The translations under genes and the position numbers were made by a program. Below are positions 49,401 to 60,952 of a DNA stretch of 64,000 bases, piece by piece; position 1 is the first letter of the stretch, and each line of letters starts with the position of its first letter. The notes under the pieces were generated by a model that was not told where the DNA came from, did no database searches, and saw only the letters and a program-made list of their open reading frames with translations. This stretch comes from Trichostrongylus colubriformis (taxonomy: Eukaryota > Nematoda > Chromadorea > Rhabditida > Trichostrongylidae). The stretch spans positions 6,138,001 through 6,202,000 of the forward strand of contig OZ022259.1 of the NCBI GenBank assembly GCA_963978905.1. The letters are read 5' to 3'.

Positions 49401-51651
49401 AAGAGTGAGAAAACGGTGCTCATAGCGAAAAAAAAACCCAATAAGTTCACACTTGACGACATCACAAGGTGTTGAATGTGCAACTGATGAACGGTAAGTC
49501 CCCTTAGGTCCTTACGTAAGCCTAGATTGGCCCTCTCCTGCTATCTTGAATTGGATGCCTGCTGCTACATTACTTGGTTACAAACCGTCTACAAGTGAAG
49601 ATTTAGTACCTGCTCCTCTGCCATTATTTCGGCCCACGCTCCCATGGTGCCCATGTCCATTTCAGTCATCGATGGAGGATTAGCGAATGCAACATCAGAA
49701 CCTAAAATATTTTCTATAATGAGGGTATCGAAAGTGTGGTGAGAATGGTGAGGTCACTGCGCGTGACGGCTTCATTTTTAAACTTGCTTCCTATTTTAAA
49801 CTCCATTTCAATGCATCGAATAGCCTCTTTTTTTAATTTTCATCTCATTGATCATAAACCTAACTGATTTATATGCAATTTTCCTGATGAAATTACTGAA
49901 ACCATCTTAGGATGCACAATCGCATAATCCTTCACTTTGGTCGAAGTTCCACCCGAAATGCTAACCTCACTCTTCCTATTGTTAGTTAGGTGCATGATGT
50001 GAAGATACTGTTTTGGCTTTAAAAGTTTCATCAACCGGCTGACTTTGAAATCGACGCGTCATTCGCCGCTTGATGTGCCGCATGGCCTCATGGGCTGGCG
50101 ATAGAATAGAGGATTTCCCATAAAAATTGAGTAAAGTACACAATCACTACATAATGTGTACACCTAGTGAGCCTCTCACTTGTTGGGAAAGCTCAGTCAT
50201 AGTCTTCGCACAAATGATTAACGTAATTATATACGAAGTATCGGTGGAATTTCCATCGTCTATGCGAACAGTTCCTTTTCTGTTTGCTCGTAATTGATCA
50301 CTGATGTTGCAGCGATGTCACTCGAACAATGACAACTTCAGGAAAAGAATACTGAGCTGTATCAAGTGAAAGGGTTACAAATAAGAGCTGATTATTGCCG
50401 GAACCAAGACGCTGAATCGTATCTTGGGGACACTGTTTCGCCTTTGCTTATGTTTTTGCTCCTTGATGTTTTTCATTTGAGGTGACCGGTAGCGAATTCC
50501 ATTAAGACGTTCACTTTTAGGAAACCATTCACTCAGACCGTACCTAGGTTTTATTCGAATTCCACTCTTTTACGCAGTAAGTAGAATCCATACTTTGACA
50601 TTTACTGCAGATAGTATCTCTTATGTTCATGAAAGACAAAATTAGCCGAAACAATGAAGCAATTCACACACAAGATCAACATTGTATTGTCTGGGAAACA
50701 ACGTACAATACCTTTCTCCTTCACTATTCCACTCTCTACTCTACATACATTCGTTTTAATCAAGTGTGTTTCCGAACAATGAAAATGACCCAGTGCATAC
50801 TGAAAGAGATCTACAGATCGGCACGCCGCCTATTATGTGGTGCGTTATGGAAGAGAACCTGTCCTTCTACTTCACTTTGATGGGAACTTCGAACGCCTAA
50901 AAAGCTTTCGCGAAGTGCGCACGCAGGCGAAACCAACACAGTAGACCGAAACGTATTGGAACCATAAGGAAGTGGAATTCTCAAAAAATCGTGCCATGCC
51001 TTACAAGGTGAATGCCGACATTAAAAAAGAAAGGGGCAATATCGTGTGACGGCCGGAAGGGGCAAAAAGAGCATGTGACGCAACTCTGTGGAGCTCCCCA
51101 TTCTTGAACACTCGCGTTCCAATTGAGTACCTGCAGCATAACTGTGCGTACTAAATACATTCACAGCGTAAAACGCTGACGCGTGCCCTATAAATGGGAG
51201 ACACAGCACCTCTGTATGTGGTTTTTTACCTAAGCCAAAAGAAAAGGAGCTGCAGGGGGAGCTTTTAATGGAGGGTTTCGCATTACATTAGAAGCGGTCG
51301 CCTACTCCGGGGCTTCTTCCCGATAACGCCTAGCTGCTCTCTCCCTCCCTGGTTTCCTACAGTGTCATACGTTCAGGCCTTGTTATATGTTCAGTTGTGA
51401 CACAAAACTATGAAGACCTTCGCGCAAAACACTATCCTTTGTACTTCGAAGACGATAAAAGCTCCTACGAGCACTCAATTCGTACCCTTTTAGAAACATG
51501 CGATAAGGATCTTCAAGACATAGCCACACAAAAATATGTGATTCAACGCAGTGATGCACTATTGATAACTATTAAGTAAAATAGATATGACTTAACAGAG
51601 AGGTTACGTACCTCCACCTCCACCTGAATCGGATGGATTGTTCACTGACAT
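40411..51651 (-). CDS. eIF4B/eIF4H-like RNA-binding translation factor
   Basis: Expected to assist the eIF4A helicase during ribosome recruitment to mRNA. Exons in transcription order: 51612-51651, 49610-49701, 48837-48947, 47552-47614, 47370-47486, 46215-46318, 46030-46083, 45799-45976, 45541-45704, 45364-45472, 45119-45247, 44847-45017, 44611-44726, 44428-44554, 42907-43035, 41483-41577, 40973-41171, 40717-40884, 40411-40608. All junction phases agree, giving 787 aa. Layout: acidic N-terminus; RRM at about 78-145 (FAVQVTNLPPC, later NGQQFRGRTLRV); a Tyr/Gly/Asn/Arg-rich region (~176-310); the eIF4B-type motif IFGEAKPVD (355-363) followed by a charged helix rich in Glu/Arg/Gln; a His/Pro-rich stretch (~410-445); an RGG box (~600-616); and a Lys-rich C-terminus. 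Human eIF4B is 611 aa, so this is longer in low-complexity regions. It could equally be filed under nematode eIF4H/DRR-2-like proteins. Confidence 0.9.
43179..43425. mobile_element. MITE family B, intact copy
   Basis: Perfect 15 bp terminal inverted repeats GGTGCTATCGCAATG bound 247 bp. A 15-base C run (about 43397-43411) abuts the right repeat, mirrored by a G-rich stretch near the left one. It is in the eIF4B-like gene intron 43036-44427. Confidence 0.8.
43741..43947. repeat. MITE family C, diverged copy
   Basis: Shares GATTTCGCACCGCGGC near 43749 and ends GACGTGAAGGTACACACTCG near 43943, like the 23661 copy, but the left terminus has decayed. It lies in the eIF4B-like gene intron 43036-44427. 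A third weak relative is at about 1715-1800. Confidence 0.55.
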
Positions 51652-51681
51652 GGCTTGAAAACTTAGGCAGCTTGCTTTTGC
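51652..51681 (-). promoter_or_regulatory. Candidate 5' UTR / spliced-leader acceptor of the eIF4B-like gene
   Basis: Minus strand TACTGCTTTTCAG ends immediately before 51681, an excellent acceptor, followed by a 30 nt leader and the ATG at 51651. No plausible upstream exon was seen, which favours trans-splicing of a leader over a cis intron. Confidence 0.5.
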
Positions 51682-52970
51682 CTGAAAAGCAGTAACAACA
51701 TCGGAAATCCTCAAAGTGCCTTTGTAAACATTTCATTATTGTCAACAATCGCTCCTGCACAAAAAAGAACAGAGCCGAGCAATGAAATTCACGGAAACGG
51801 AAACGTGGAATGCAAAGGGCGCACAGTGCGAAAAACGGTGACAGACCGGCAGCCAACGTTCGCCTCCACAACAATATTGCAAATAAATTACAATCATACC
51901 ATATTCAGGAAATGAACTATTTTACAGTGATATTGATAAGAGATCACTACTATCGTAAACAACTAATATTGACCAGATTTCATTCCTCTTGTTCAGCTCA
52001 GAGGCAAAGTATGCTGCAGTGTGACAAAAAAAAACCAGAAATACTACTGATATTGTTCAGGAAATTTTCGACTGTAGCAGGTAATTACTCCTAGTACACT
52101 CGATATGGGCATTTAAAAATGATTTTAGTTGCAAATCAAGGGGCTAGCTTCCCTTATAGACGAAAGCTTACCAGATTTCTTTCAGTTCTACCTCAATGTG
52201 CATGTGAATGAACGAGGATCCAAAGCAGAATATCTGGGAAACACTGTACAATTTGCAAATATCGGAATGGTAAGCACATTACACAACTAATCTAGCGCAG
52301 AATTCGATTGTTGAGCTCATACTCTATAAGGAATCTTGAGTTAGTACTGTGTTCTCCGCTGGTTAAACATCGATCTAGCACGGGAGGTGACTTGCGTGTG
52401 CACGGCATTGGCTACCGCTCAAGCTAATCGCGCCTCAACCACCACAGAGTCTCCCAGTCTGTAAAGGATTCGTATCAGAGGTTCCCCTATGAACCACCTG
52501 AGCGGCCTTTATATTTTGAACAAGTGTGAGACGCGGCGCACGCCAAGTACATACCTTGATGTTCTACATCCAATATGAGAAATTCTCCCAGACTTTCACC
52601 AAGGTTAACCCGAAACGATATGCCCAGGACAGACACTGAAGGGATTACTTCAGCCAAATAAGTAATATGAGAGCCATCGCGCTAAGTGGGGCACAGCAGA
52701 AGAAGTGGATTAAACAGCCATAAACGCATGAAGTAGGACCATTTCTCATCCTCCCTATTTTCGCTCCTGTATCACGAGCCGCTGTTGAATGATGCAGGCT
52801 GCGAAGGACCATGCCAACCAGCCACACACGTTGCCCCGCCCTTGCAGCAATTCGGCCAAAGAAGTGTTGCAGCTCGAACAAGGACCCAAAAACGCGCTTC
52901 CCACGTGAGTTCAGCCCGAGACACCTTGAACTCACCGATCAACCCAACTCCATAATTTAGCAAGAATATT
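51682..52970. other. Intergenic, nothing recognised
   Basis: AT-rich DNA upstream of the eIF4B-like gene. No ORF with motifs, no RNA gene and no repeat matching another part of the window was seen. Confidence 0.4.
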
Positions 52971-53186
52971 GCACTATTCCACTATCACCACCCCAAATAC
53001 CGCGAGTTGGGTCGAAAAAATAATTTTCGTTGAAACTTTGCCCAAGCACCAAATTGGCGCAAACGCCAAAAACGATTGTCGTATTCGTGATCAGCACCCC
53101 GAATAACCCCTGGAGGCGAAGTTTCAGCGAAAATTATTTCTTTGTCCCACTCGCGGTATCTCGGGTAGTGAGAGTGGAATAGTGCC
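52971..53186. mobile_element. MITE family E
   Basis: Left GCACTATTCCACTATCACCA and right GTAGTGAGAGTGGAATAGTG begin inverted repeats of about 60 bp that also pair AATAATTTTCGTTGAAAC with GTTTCAGCGAAAATTATT. Total about 216 bp, in intergenic DNA. Confidence 0.85.
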
Positions 53187-53360
53187 AAAATATTATATTA
53201 GTGCACCTACTTTACGCGTATTTTGTGCTACTGATTGGTGGAGCACTTCCTTCGCCAACGGAGCAAGGCACAATGAAGGCTTGAGGAGACCAACCCATGA
53301 TGCAATCAGGATTTGCTCCAAAAGTGGGATAATTTTGCCCTTGTGGTAAAGACAAACGCC

Positions 53361-53500
53361 GCCGTCAGGATTTGCGATTTTGCGGCGTCGCACTTTCGCA
53401 CGCGGAGTTGCGACATTGCACAATCTCGAGGTCGTAGAGTTGCGTGCGAAAAAGCGAAGCCGCGAAACCTCAGAATCGCAAAATCGTCAAGCCTGACGGC
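53361..53500. mobile_element. MITE family L
   Basis: GCCGTCAGGATTTGCGATTT at the left pairs with the right end, which closes AAATCGTCAAGCCTGACGGC; the core CACTTTCGCACGCGGAGTTG pairs with GTTGCGTGCGAAAAAGCG. 140 bp. A relative with CACTTTCGCACGCAAACGCG lies at about 63735-63890 next to a kinase exon. Confidence 0.75.
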
Positions 53501-56500
53501 GGTAAGGATGTAGAAAAAAGCTGACACTAGCTGACACAAATTCTCGCGAAGCAGTCGCGATCTCTCAAATGAGATATAAAAAGGTTCGCATGACGATCCA
53601 TCCCTTATGAAACGTTGACGGATAGAAGTCACACAGTCAGTGAAATGAATGAGAATCCGAAAAACACAAAACATGTTAATTTTAATACACTATCCACTAA
53701 AGCCTTTTCAACAACATAAAGTGAAAGAAAATGGTTCACGCTAAATAAAACTTAATAGAGCGATATAGTTGAGCCTGGAATTCGTTCAAAACATGAGACG
53801 CCCATTGCAAACAATTTTGGCCATTTAGAACTTTGACTGCTAATAATGCTTACGCGCATCAAGAATAGCAGACATACGAATAAGAATAGCAGAAATTATT
53901 CCACTGCAGATGACATTTAATTTTCTTATGAAAATGATCCGTAAATTCCGAATAATTCAAAATCCGAAACACACGCGCAGTCAACTAATCAGGATCTGAT
54001 TCTTCGAGCAGCAAAATAGGATTGAAATGAAGAAAAACCTAATGAGAGGTGGGTGACAGTCTTTATCTCTGATATCTCTAAATAAAACGTGATAGATTGT
54101 GCAAGATTGAACCAAAACCTTAACATCAAACTACGACCGAACAAAAGAATTGGCGGTGACACTTAATGACACCTGCTAAGCAGATTCCCATTACTTATCA
54201 GTAATGACGCAGAGCTTCGATTGCGGACCATTAGCACAAAGCGAAGGTAACTCCAAAACTTTCGATAACATCCCGAAAACCGAAGAAAAGTATCGATTTC
54301 AGTATGATGTAAAACAATAATCGGATTCAAAGATATTTAGCGGGGTAAACTCCGGCAAGGTAACCAATCAATTACAACGAGGCGCAGTATTGCCGCATGG
54401 CGCCTCGAGATTGACAGATAACACACATACCCATAGAACACACACAATAAAACTGCAAAAAAGTATAATGCGATGTCGATCTAAAACTGTTGGCGCTATG
54501 GCTCCCGCCTTAGCCAAAACATGGGTGAAACAACGTCCCTGCCTAAAAAGTAGCAACGCATAGCGGTGCTCCTTCACCTTAGGCCGTCCCCCCTCGCTTT
54601 ACATCCGAAGTACCGAAATAATATCACAGACAGTGGCAATGTTTTCGTGCACAACAGTGAACAAAGGAACTTCCATTGAATATGATAAAAGAAAATTCAT
54701 TAAACCGCTGCAGTGAAACATAAGAATGAATGAATATTACCGCGTTATTGAAGGCGAGTAATAACTTATAAAGACACAAAAAAGGATGGCAGAAGGTGCT
54801 GCAAAAACCTCAATAACTAAAGAGCTGACTAAAAGCGGACTAGGAAGAAAAGAAAAAGCTCAAACAAGATTCGAGCTAGCGCTTCTGATTTTATGGTTGG
54901 CTTTTACTGTTGTTCTTCAATTCTCCTAGTGGTTACGCCTTATTAGCGTTTTAATTGAGCCGTTTTGCCACTTTTTTGTCGTTTTCTTACCCAGTAATAG
55001 TTCCAACCTGTCGTCTACTTTGGTAACGTTGTTAATTTGAATATCATTGTTCACCGGTATGTTCTTTCAAGCGTGAAATGAAAATAAATAAATAGATTAA
55101 AACATCAAAAGCGTTCTTGTAAAAACCATTGATAATACGAGGAACAACTGAGGAGTCGTCAACATGGGAAGCACTCGAAATTAATGGAAATGCAACTCTT
55201 GGAAACATCTCAAAAGAGATTCGTAATAAGAAACTATCGGCACTTTCGCCGACATACAAGACCGTCAATCTGCGGAAGTTTGATTCAAGAAAGGGTTAGA
55301 TAAAATAAAACTAAATGAAACGATAAGACAATAAAATCAACTAATCGTAAAATTCAGGTACGAGAAAAAAACCTGCGCAGTTGGAAAGTTCATATTCTCC
55401 TTCCTTCATTCATGAAAAATCATGACTTTAATCTGCTGAACTCCGGCACTATAAAACAGTCAAATCCAGTGGTTTCGATAAGAATACCCAAGATAAGATG
55501 GAAATCCCCACAATTCTTTGGGGGACAAGGATCCCGGATATACGAGCAAAGCGTGTAAGGCAGGTATGTGTATCTACTGGCTATAAAGAAGAATATAATT
55601 ACGATAGACATCACACCCACACATCGCATGCTCCTCATTGATAAATGAAGAAAAGAAAAATCAGAGGCAATGAATAAAAAGGAAGACCCGCAGAAGTTTT
55701 AGCGCAACCGCTGTCTCGCAGAGACAGGATGGTTTGGACGCGACGCAGACCGCAGCGCGGACAGTTGTGGCTGAGGAGTGTGTGGATCGCAGAGACGCAG
55801 ACAGCAATCCCTGCCACACCACCCAGGGTCACCGGCGCACGCTCTGGCCGGCTTCACACATCGCCGGCAGTACTCACCCTCCCAGTCGCAGAACTCCTGC
55901 TGATTTCAACACCGGAAATGACGTCATCATCTGTGGTATGACTCACTTTTCAGTTCAATCAAACTTTTGAAAGAACACTGCCCACCCTCCTCGAATGCTG
56001 TGAGCGGGACACCCTTGCCTGGTGCTTTCGGAGGAATTCGATAGTAATCGTGCACCTCAGAACGGGCATTTACCGTTGCTGTAGGCATCCTGTAACTTCC
56101 ACTTCATAACAGAGTTGCGGCAAGCTCCTGTGACCCCTTATGTGGCGAAGGGCATCACAGCCGGCTGATGTAGGTTTCAGTGGAAGATCTGGTGGTGAAG
56201 CAGCTGGGTAGTTCGAGATGTTCACAAGAGGTTAAACCGACAGTTTACCTTCTAGTCTGTTTGAGCGTTTCATTTTTCGATAGGCATGCCATTTTTGCTC
56301 AGCCCTCGAGCTGCTTTGTGTTCTCAGGAACCATTCACTTTATACTTTTGCACTAGGTTGAATTTCCTCTTTCATTCATTTTTCCCTTTTATGTTCCTCT
56401 TTTCTTTTGGAACCTTTTTCTTGTTAATACTTCCACCTTGGTTACGGCATGTCGTTTTGACATATCAAATAAATAAATAAATAACCATCTTCAAATCCTG

Positions 56501-56903
56501 AAAGTGTACTGTAAGGGGTGCAATGAGGGTGCGGAAGCGGTAGTTCATCCTCAGCAGGCTTCCTGCCCTGATAAGCACGGACCGAGTGGTCTTCAGAGAG
56601 CCGTATGCAGGGAAGGGGATGAGTCCAACTCTTGGGTTTACCGAGTCACGGTATCGAGCGAACTATTCAGTTTTAGTGATTCCGGCGATCAGGTGATCGA
56701 AATTTGTCGACTGAGTGCCGACAATTTTTTTTTGAGACATAATTTCTTCAGCACCCTGTCTGATTATGGAAAGGAGGAGAGGAGCTTTCGTATTTATCAA
56801 GTGTTTTATTCAACGCAATGTGCTTAACTGTGGCTTCCCTCTTTTATAGGCTGAGCTAAGACCACACCATGTGGCACAATCATTTTTTCGTACTGTCCCC
56901 CAC

Positions 56904-58290
56904 CTTTAAAGACTGTGATAGGGGTAATGTGGGTAATGGGAACTCCCAAAGTAGGTCCCGCAAATGAAAGCGAGGGGTCTAAAAAGGTTATATGTGGCAA
57001 AATTTCCGATGGGAAGGAGTGCCTCCGGCGTCAACGTAACCACTCAACAGTTCTCGGGATTCCAGGAAAGCAGAATTTTGAATAAAATAGCATCTACACT
57101 GCAATCGTAGAGAAAAGAGTGCTGAATATATCACGTTTTGTTTAGTTAAAGTCAATTGTTTCCGAGCGGAATTTTGATCCGCCAAGGTTAGGCAATGCAA
57201 ATCGGCGAATACTTTTTGACCGACATAATGTAACAAACTTGCATGAATTTTTCATTATCTAGCAATTACGTGTGTAGCGTTACTTACCGAATCACATCAC
57301 CTGGATGTTCGATGGTCTAAACATTTTCTTGTGTTTGCTTTGAAAGGAAGCTAGAAAATCATATGAGTAGGGGATGGGTCACCTGTCCTGTTGTTTTTCT
57401 GCAATTCCAACCGAAGCTCGTCATCAGAGAAGTTGTTAGGCAAACTCACCGGGACGAGTGAATGAGAACAGGACGTCACCAGAGTGCTGCCGTGGTCAAC
57501 GACGCGGATATGATTTTGACGCTGTCGGTGCCGGTGCCGGCGTCGGTGCGCGAAGTATGAACGTGGCCCTATTTATTACACTGCTGAGACAACTCCCTGT
57601 GTCTTTGAGCAACCATTCCTATGATGGTTATTCATTTAAAATTTGATGCACCTCGCCAATGCCTATTGCTGTGCCACGGCAGGGCATGTCACTGCGTCTC
57701 CGCCTGTACCACCCTGTCTCTTACAATGCATTTCCGACCACGGCGGACGACTGGATTGGCACTTGCTCGAAGGTCCCGCTCACCCGGACGAGACTTTGTT
57801 GTGCCGTATCTTGGCCGAATTCACATTAATCCGTGTGAAAGTTCGGTAACAGAAATAACAGATAACAGAAAAACTCATTTTTCCGTGGGCGATTCCTTCA
57901 AGCTACGACACCGCTACGGGGAGGGAGAGAAGAACTAGCAAGATATTATCTGCTTTGTGAGGACATTTCAGTCCAGTAGAAATGATCTGTGGCGAAACTC
58001 CTATTGGAAAAGCGCGCCTTGTGTCTTCACCGCGATATCCCTCGCATTATTTCGACTGCATCATACGGATGCTGCGAAGGCTGAGCTGAATTAGCTCCTC
58101 ACCCATCTGCATCTACCCCTATCTGCTAATGATACAGAGGGTTCGAACAAGAAGACGAACTTCGGGGTTCCATTTCCCTTCTTGACCGTTAGATTCCGTT
58201 CTTTCTCCGCTGTCACACTACTGAACATCTCGGCATTCATATTCCACAGTATTTCTCTATCTGCCGATTATCCGTGACGGTGTCTCCATC
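56904..58290. repeat. Partial family K copies, interrupted
   Basis: 56904-57020 matches the left part of family K (CTTTAAAGACTGTGATAGGGG, then GTGGCAAAATTTCC), and about 57985-58290 restarts at the GTGGCGAAA position and runs toward the right part. The ~1 kb between them includes a GC-rich stretch (57480-57850) resembling the MITE at 9563. Either two truncated copies or one copy split by an insertion with overlap. Confidence 0.45.
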
Positions 58291-58835
58291 TCCATCATCT
58301 TCATTTGATCAGGAGCCTGGTTTGCGGGGAGTTGAGTAGTGGTCACTGTATATTTTATTCTGAAAATGGTTTACGCGGCCGAACTACTAGAACTTCCCGA
58401 ATACGAATCGCACTGTTCTAATCATGTACTCTAATGCCATGTATTTGATTGCCTCATAGTCCAGTCCAGGCAGGAAGGAGTGGGCAACCGTTCCAACTTT
58501 ATGAGTGGGCAAGTCGAGCACGCCAGACTTTTGCATGAATAAGCCCTTGTGGGACTCCTTTTTCTGTGGCAATGCGTCAGGTTGAGGTATGCACTAATGC
58601 TGCGAAGCGATGTATGAAACTTGGGGGAAAACTCAACTGTTCAGTTCAAAGTAGAAACATTCAGAGACAAAGCGAGCGCTCGTCAGCAAAATGTTGTGAA
58701 GGACTGGAAAAGGTTCGATTTCTGTCGTAATTGGTCGTCGCTTAAAAATTGCAACCAAATATTATGTTATAAGGAAAGTTTCGGCGTTTTCGCAATTTCA
58801 ACTTTGGGAGATCATAACTCGGCTCAGACTACACC

Positions 58836-58931
58836 TTTTCTCACACAGCAAGCACCATTCGATTCCCTACAGTTTTGGCAATATTTTCTCACACAGCAAG
58901 CACCATTCGATTCCCTACAGTTTTGGCAATA
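58836..58931. repeat. Perfect 48 bp tandem duplication
   Basis: Two adjacent identical units start TTTTCTCACACAGCAAGCAC and end TTTTGGCAATA (58836-58883 and 58884-58931). Confidence 0.95.
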
Positions 58932-59328
58932 TTATACATTCTTGCATATCTCAATTTGATGAAGGACTGATGATTTATATTGCGCGACATGAAAAAAAAA
59001 AGTCGACTCCAAACCGCCTTCCTTTCTGAACACACTCCTACTGAAGGAGCTCCCCAGATGTTTGGGAATGTGGGGCCTAGTACATAGCGCTAGATATGGT
59101 GCGTATGATGCACGAGTAAGGGCTTCATCCTGCAACTGCTTCAATTACTGGAAGAGGATTTGTGAAAATGCACTCGCGCATGGCTGCTCCGAGGGGTCGC
59201 GCGGCACCCATTTTTTGAATTTTTCCAAATCAAGGCCACTTGAGGTGGTCAACCAAGACTGTTTGTTGAGGTCCAACTTGTGGATATCCTTTGCAAATAT
59301 GGACGCTCACCGCTTTGTGCTGTTTTAC

Positions 59329-59793
59329 TTAAAGCGATTGATCAATTGAAAATTCAAGCATTGTTTTCATTTCTGCACATCTGAAACCAGGGACAAAGTA
59401 TTCCATCCAATGCTTCACCCCTCCTCTTGCAGTATTCACATTTGTGGTTTCCTTTGTTGCGGCTCGACTGAACAAGAACTCGTGAAGTGAAGTCATCCAA
59501 TAAGGCCATTTTCGCAGTACCTTAAAATTCCCTAATAATTCAAAAACCTTGTGATCCGAAGGAAGCACATATCCAGAAAGAGCAACTTTTTGTCTATTTA
59601 AGGAGCACCGCTTGTAATTTAATGCATGCTGACGCTCTTTGAAATTTGAATTATCTTGTGAATGCGCAAAGGCGGCCAGAATTTCCTTACAACCTAATAG
59701 TATGAGGTTCGTTAGTATAGAGGATATCGAAACAAAAAAACTCGAGTATCTAGTAATACACGGCGTATCCATCCAGGAGCGCAGCTTGCCCAC
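59329..59793 (-). other. Unrecognised open frame, possible exon
   Basis: The minus strand is open for 154 codons. Inside it a stretch from GAAATTCTGGCC (after TTGTAAG, about 59690) to TTTTAAG followed by GTACTG (about 59522) could be spliced. The protein has ordinary composition (KERQHALNYKRCSLNRQK, VLPSDHKVFELLGNFK), but I recognise no family. It ends a few bases from MITE A copy 4. Gene status is unproven. Confidence 0.2.
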
Positions 59794-59798
59794 GTAGT

Positions 59799-59965
59799 AT
59801 ACTCCATTCCGGAGCGCCAGATAGGGCGTGGCCTACGGACATGGGTGAGTGGCGAGAGTGAGAGTGCGTGGCAAGAGTGAGAGTGTGTGGCGGAGTGAGA
59901 GAGTTCGATACACCCTCACTCAAGTCCGTAGGCCACGCCCTGTCGACGCTCCGAAATGGAGTGTA
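59799..59965. mobile_element. MITE family A, copy 4
   Basis: TATACTCCATTCCGGAGCG to CGCTCCGAAATGGAGTGTA with inner arms GGGCGTGGCCTACGGAC and GTCCGTAGGCCACGCCC. It has the best preserved pairing of the four copies and is flanked by TA. Confidence 0.87.
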
Positions 59966-60952
59966 AATGTACATTTTTGAGGAATTTCGTCACGTCATCG
60001 CCTCGAAATGTGAGTGGTTCCTATTTCCAATACGAAGTAATTTCGGGCCAGTTAGCTCTCCGTGATTATTTTGACACAGCCCATCACAGTGATCGCTGTT
60101 ATGGAGGGTTTGGGAGCTCCTTGAAGTTTGATGGAAATGATGATTGCATAGAGAGGAAAATCACTCGTTTATGATTATTCTAAATGTGTCATCGAAACGT
60201 GCAATGAACGTGTAATGAACGTCACCGAAATTATTGAACCTGCTTTCGTCAGTTTCAGATGCACGAACGTCCTTTCAAAGGGTATACGATTTTCTCAACT
60301 GTATCCAGTTGCTGTGAGCGGGAAAATTGATTGTATTTCAAAATTTCAAGGAAAACATAATTCGGATTTGATATTCCAAGAAGAAGTCTCCGTCAGTCTC
60401 CAAGTATACTAAATTGCTCGATACCGCATGAATTTGTGGAATCTGATTGCTATTCCAGACCAAAGCAAGTTAGGTGTTCATAATAAGCAATAATCAATGA
60501 ATTAAACGAAATGGTATATCAATTTTATTACCCGTTTCAAAGGCATCAAGGTAGGAAGATACCGGAAATTGTAATCATGACCAGACGGATCACCGATGAG
60601 GTAAGACTGGAAGATGACTGGCTTACACACATGCAAGCAAGCTAAAAAGCTAAAGATGTGCTACACAAATCTGCTACAACGATACTATCAATGATTAAAA
60701 AAGTGAAGCATGCGAGAAGTCATGCGCCAATTATAGGCGGCAGGAGAAAGTGGAATTATTGCCGAGAACCTGCTTAGCGGTTCCATCTTCTAGACTTCAT
60801 CACTGAAGTAGTTGAAGTCGTTGAACTGAAACTGTTATGTCATGAATGAGACAAATACATCAGAATAAACTGCGATCTGTTACTTTTGTATTATATAAAC
60901 GATCTTATAACCTTCCGATTTATACCATGTTAGAAGCGCTACTTCCAACTCC

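Larger units (their letters stand above)
53501..59328. other. Intergenic, mostly unassigned
   Basis: No gene can be supported. Apart from the listed family K fragments and the 48 bp tandem repeat, it contains a GC-rich block at about 55720-55880 with open frames on both strands but no recognisable domain, and an (AATA)n run at 56464-56481. Confidence 0.45.

Noticed and set aside
55729..55970. GC-rich frames as thrombospondin-type repeats
   Set aside because: Some Arg/Cys strings look suggestive, but no frame shows the WSxW plus six-cysteine pattern, and frames conflict on both strands.
56504..56827. 107-codon + strand frame as a protein
   Set aside because: No recognisable motif and poor splice context; it sits among repeat fragments.
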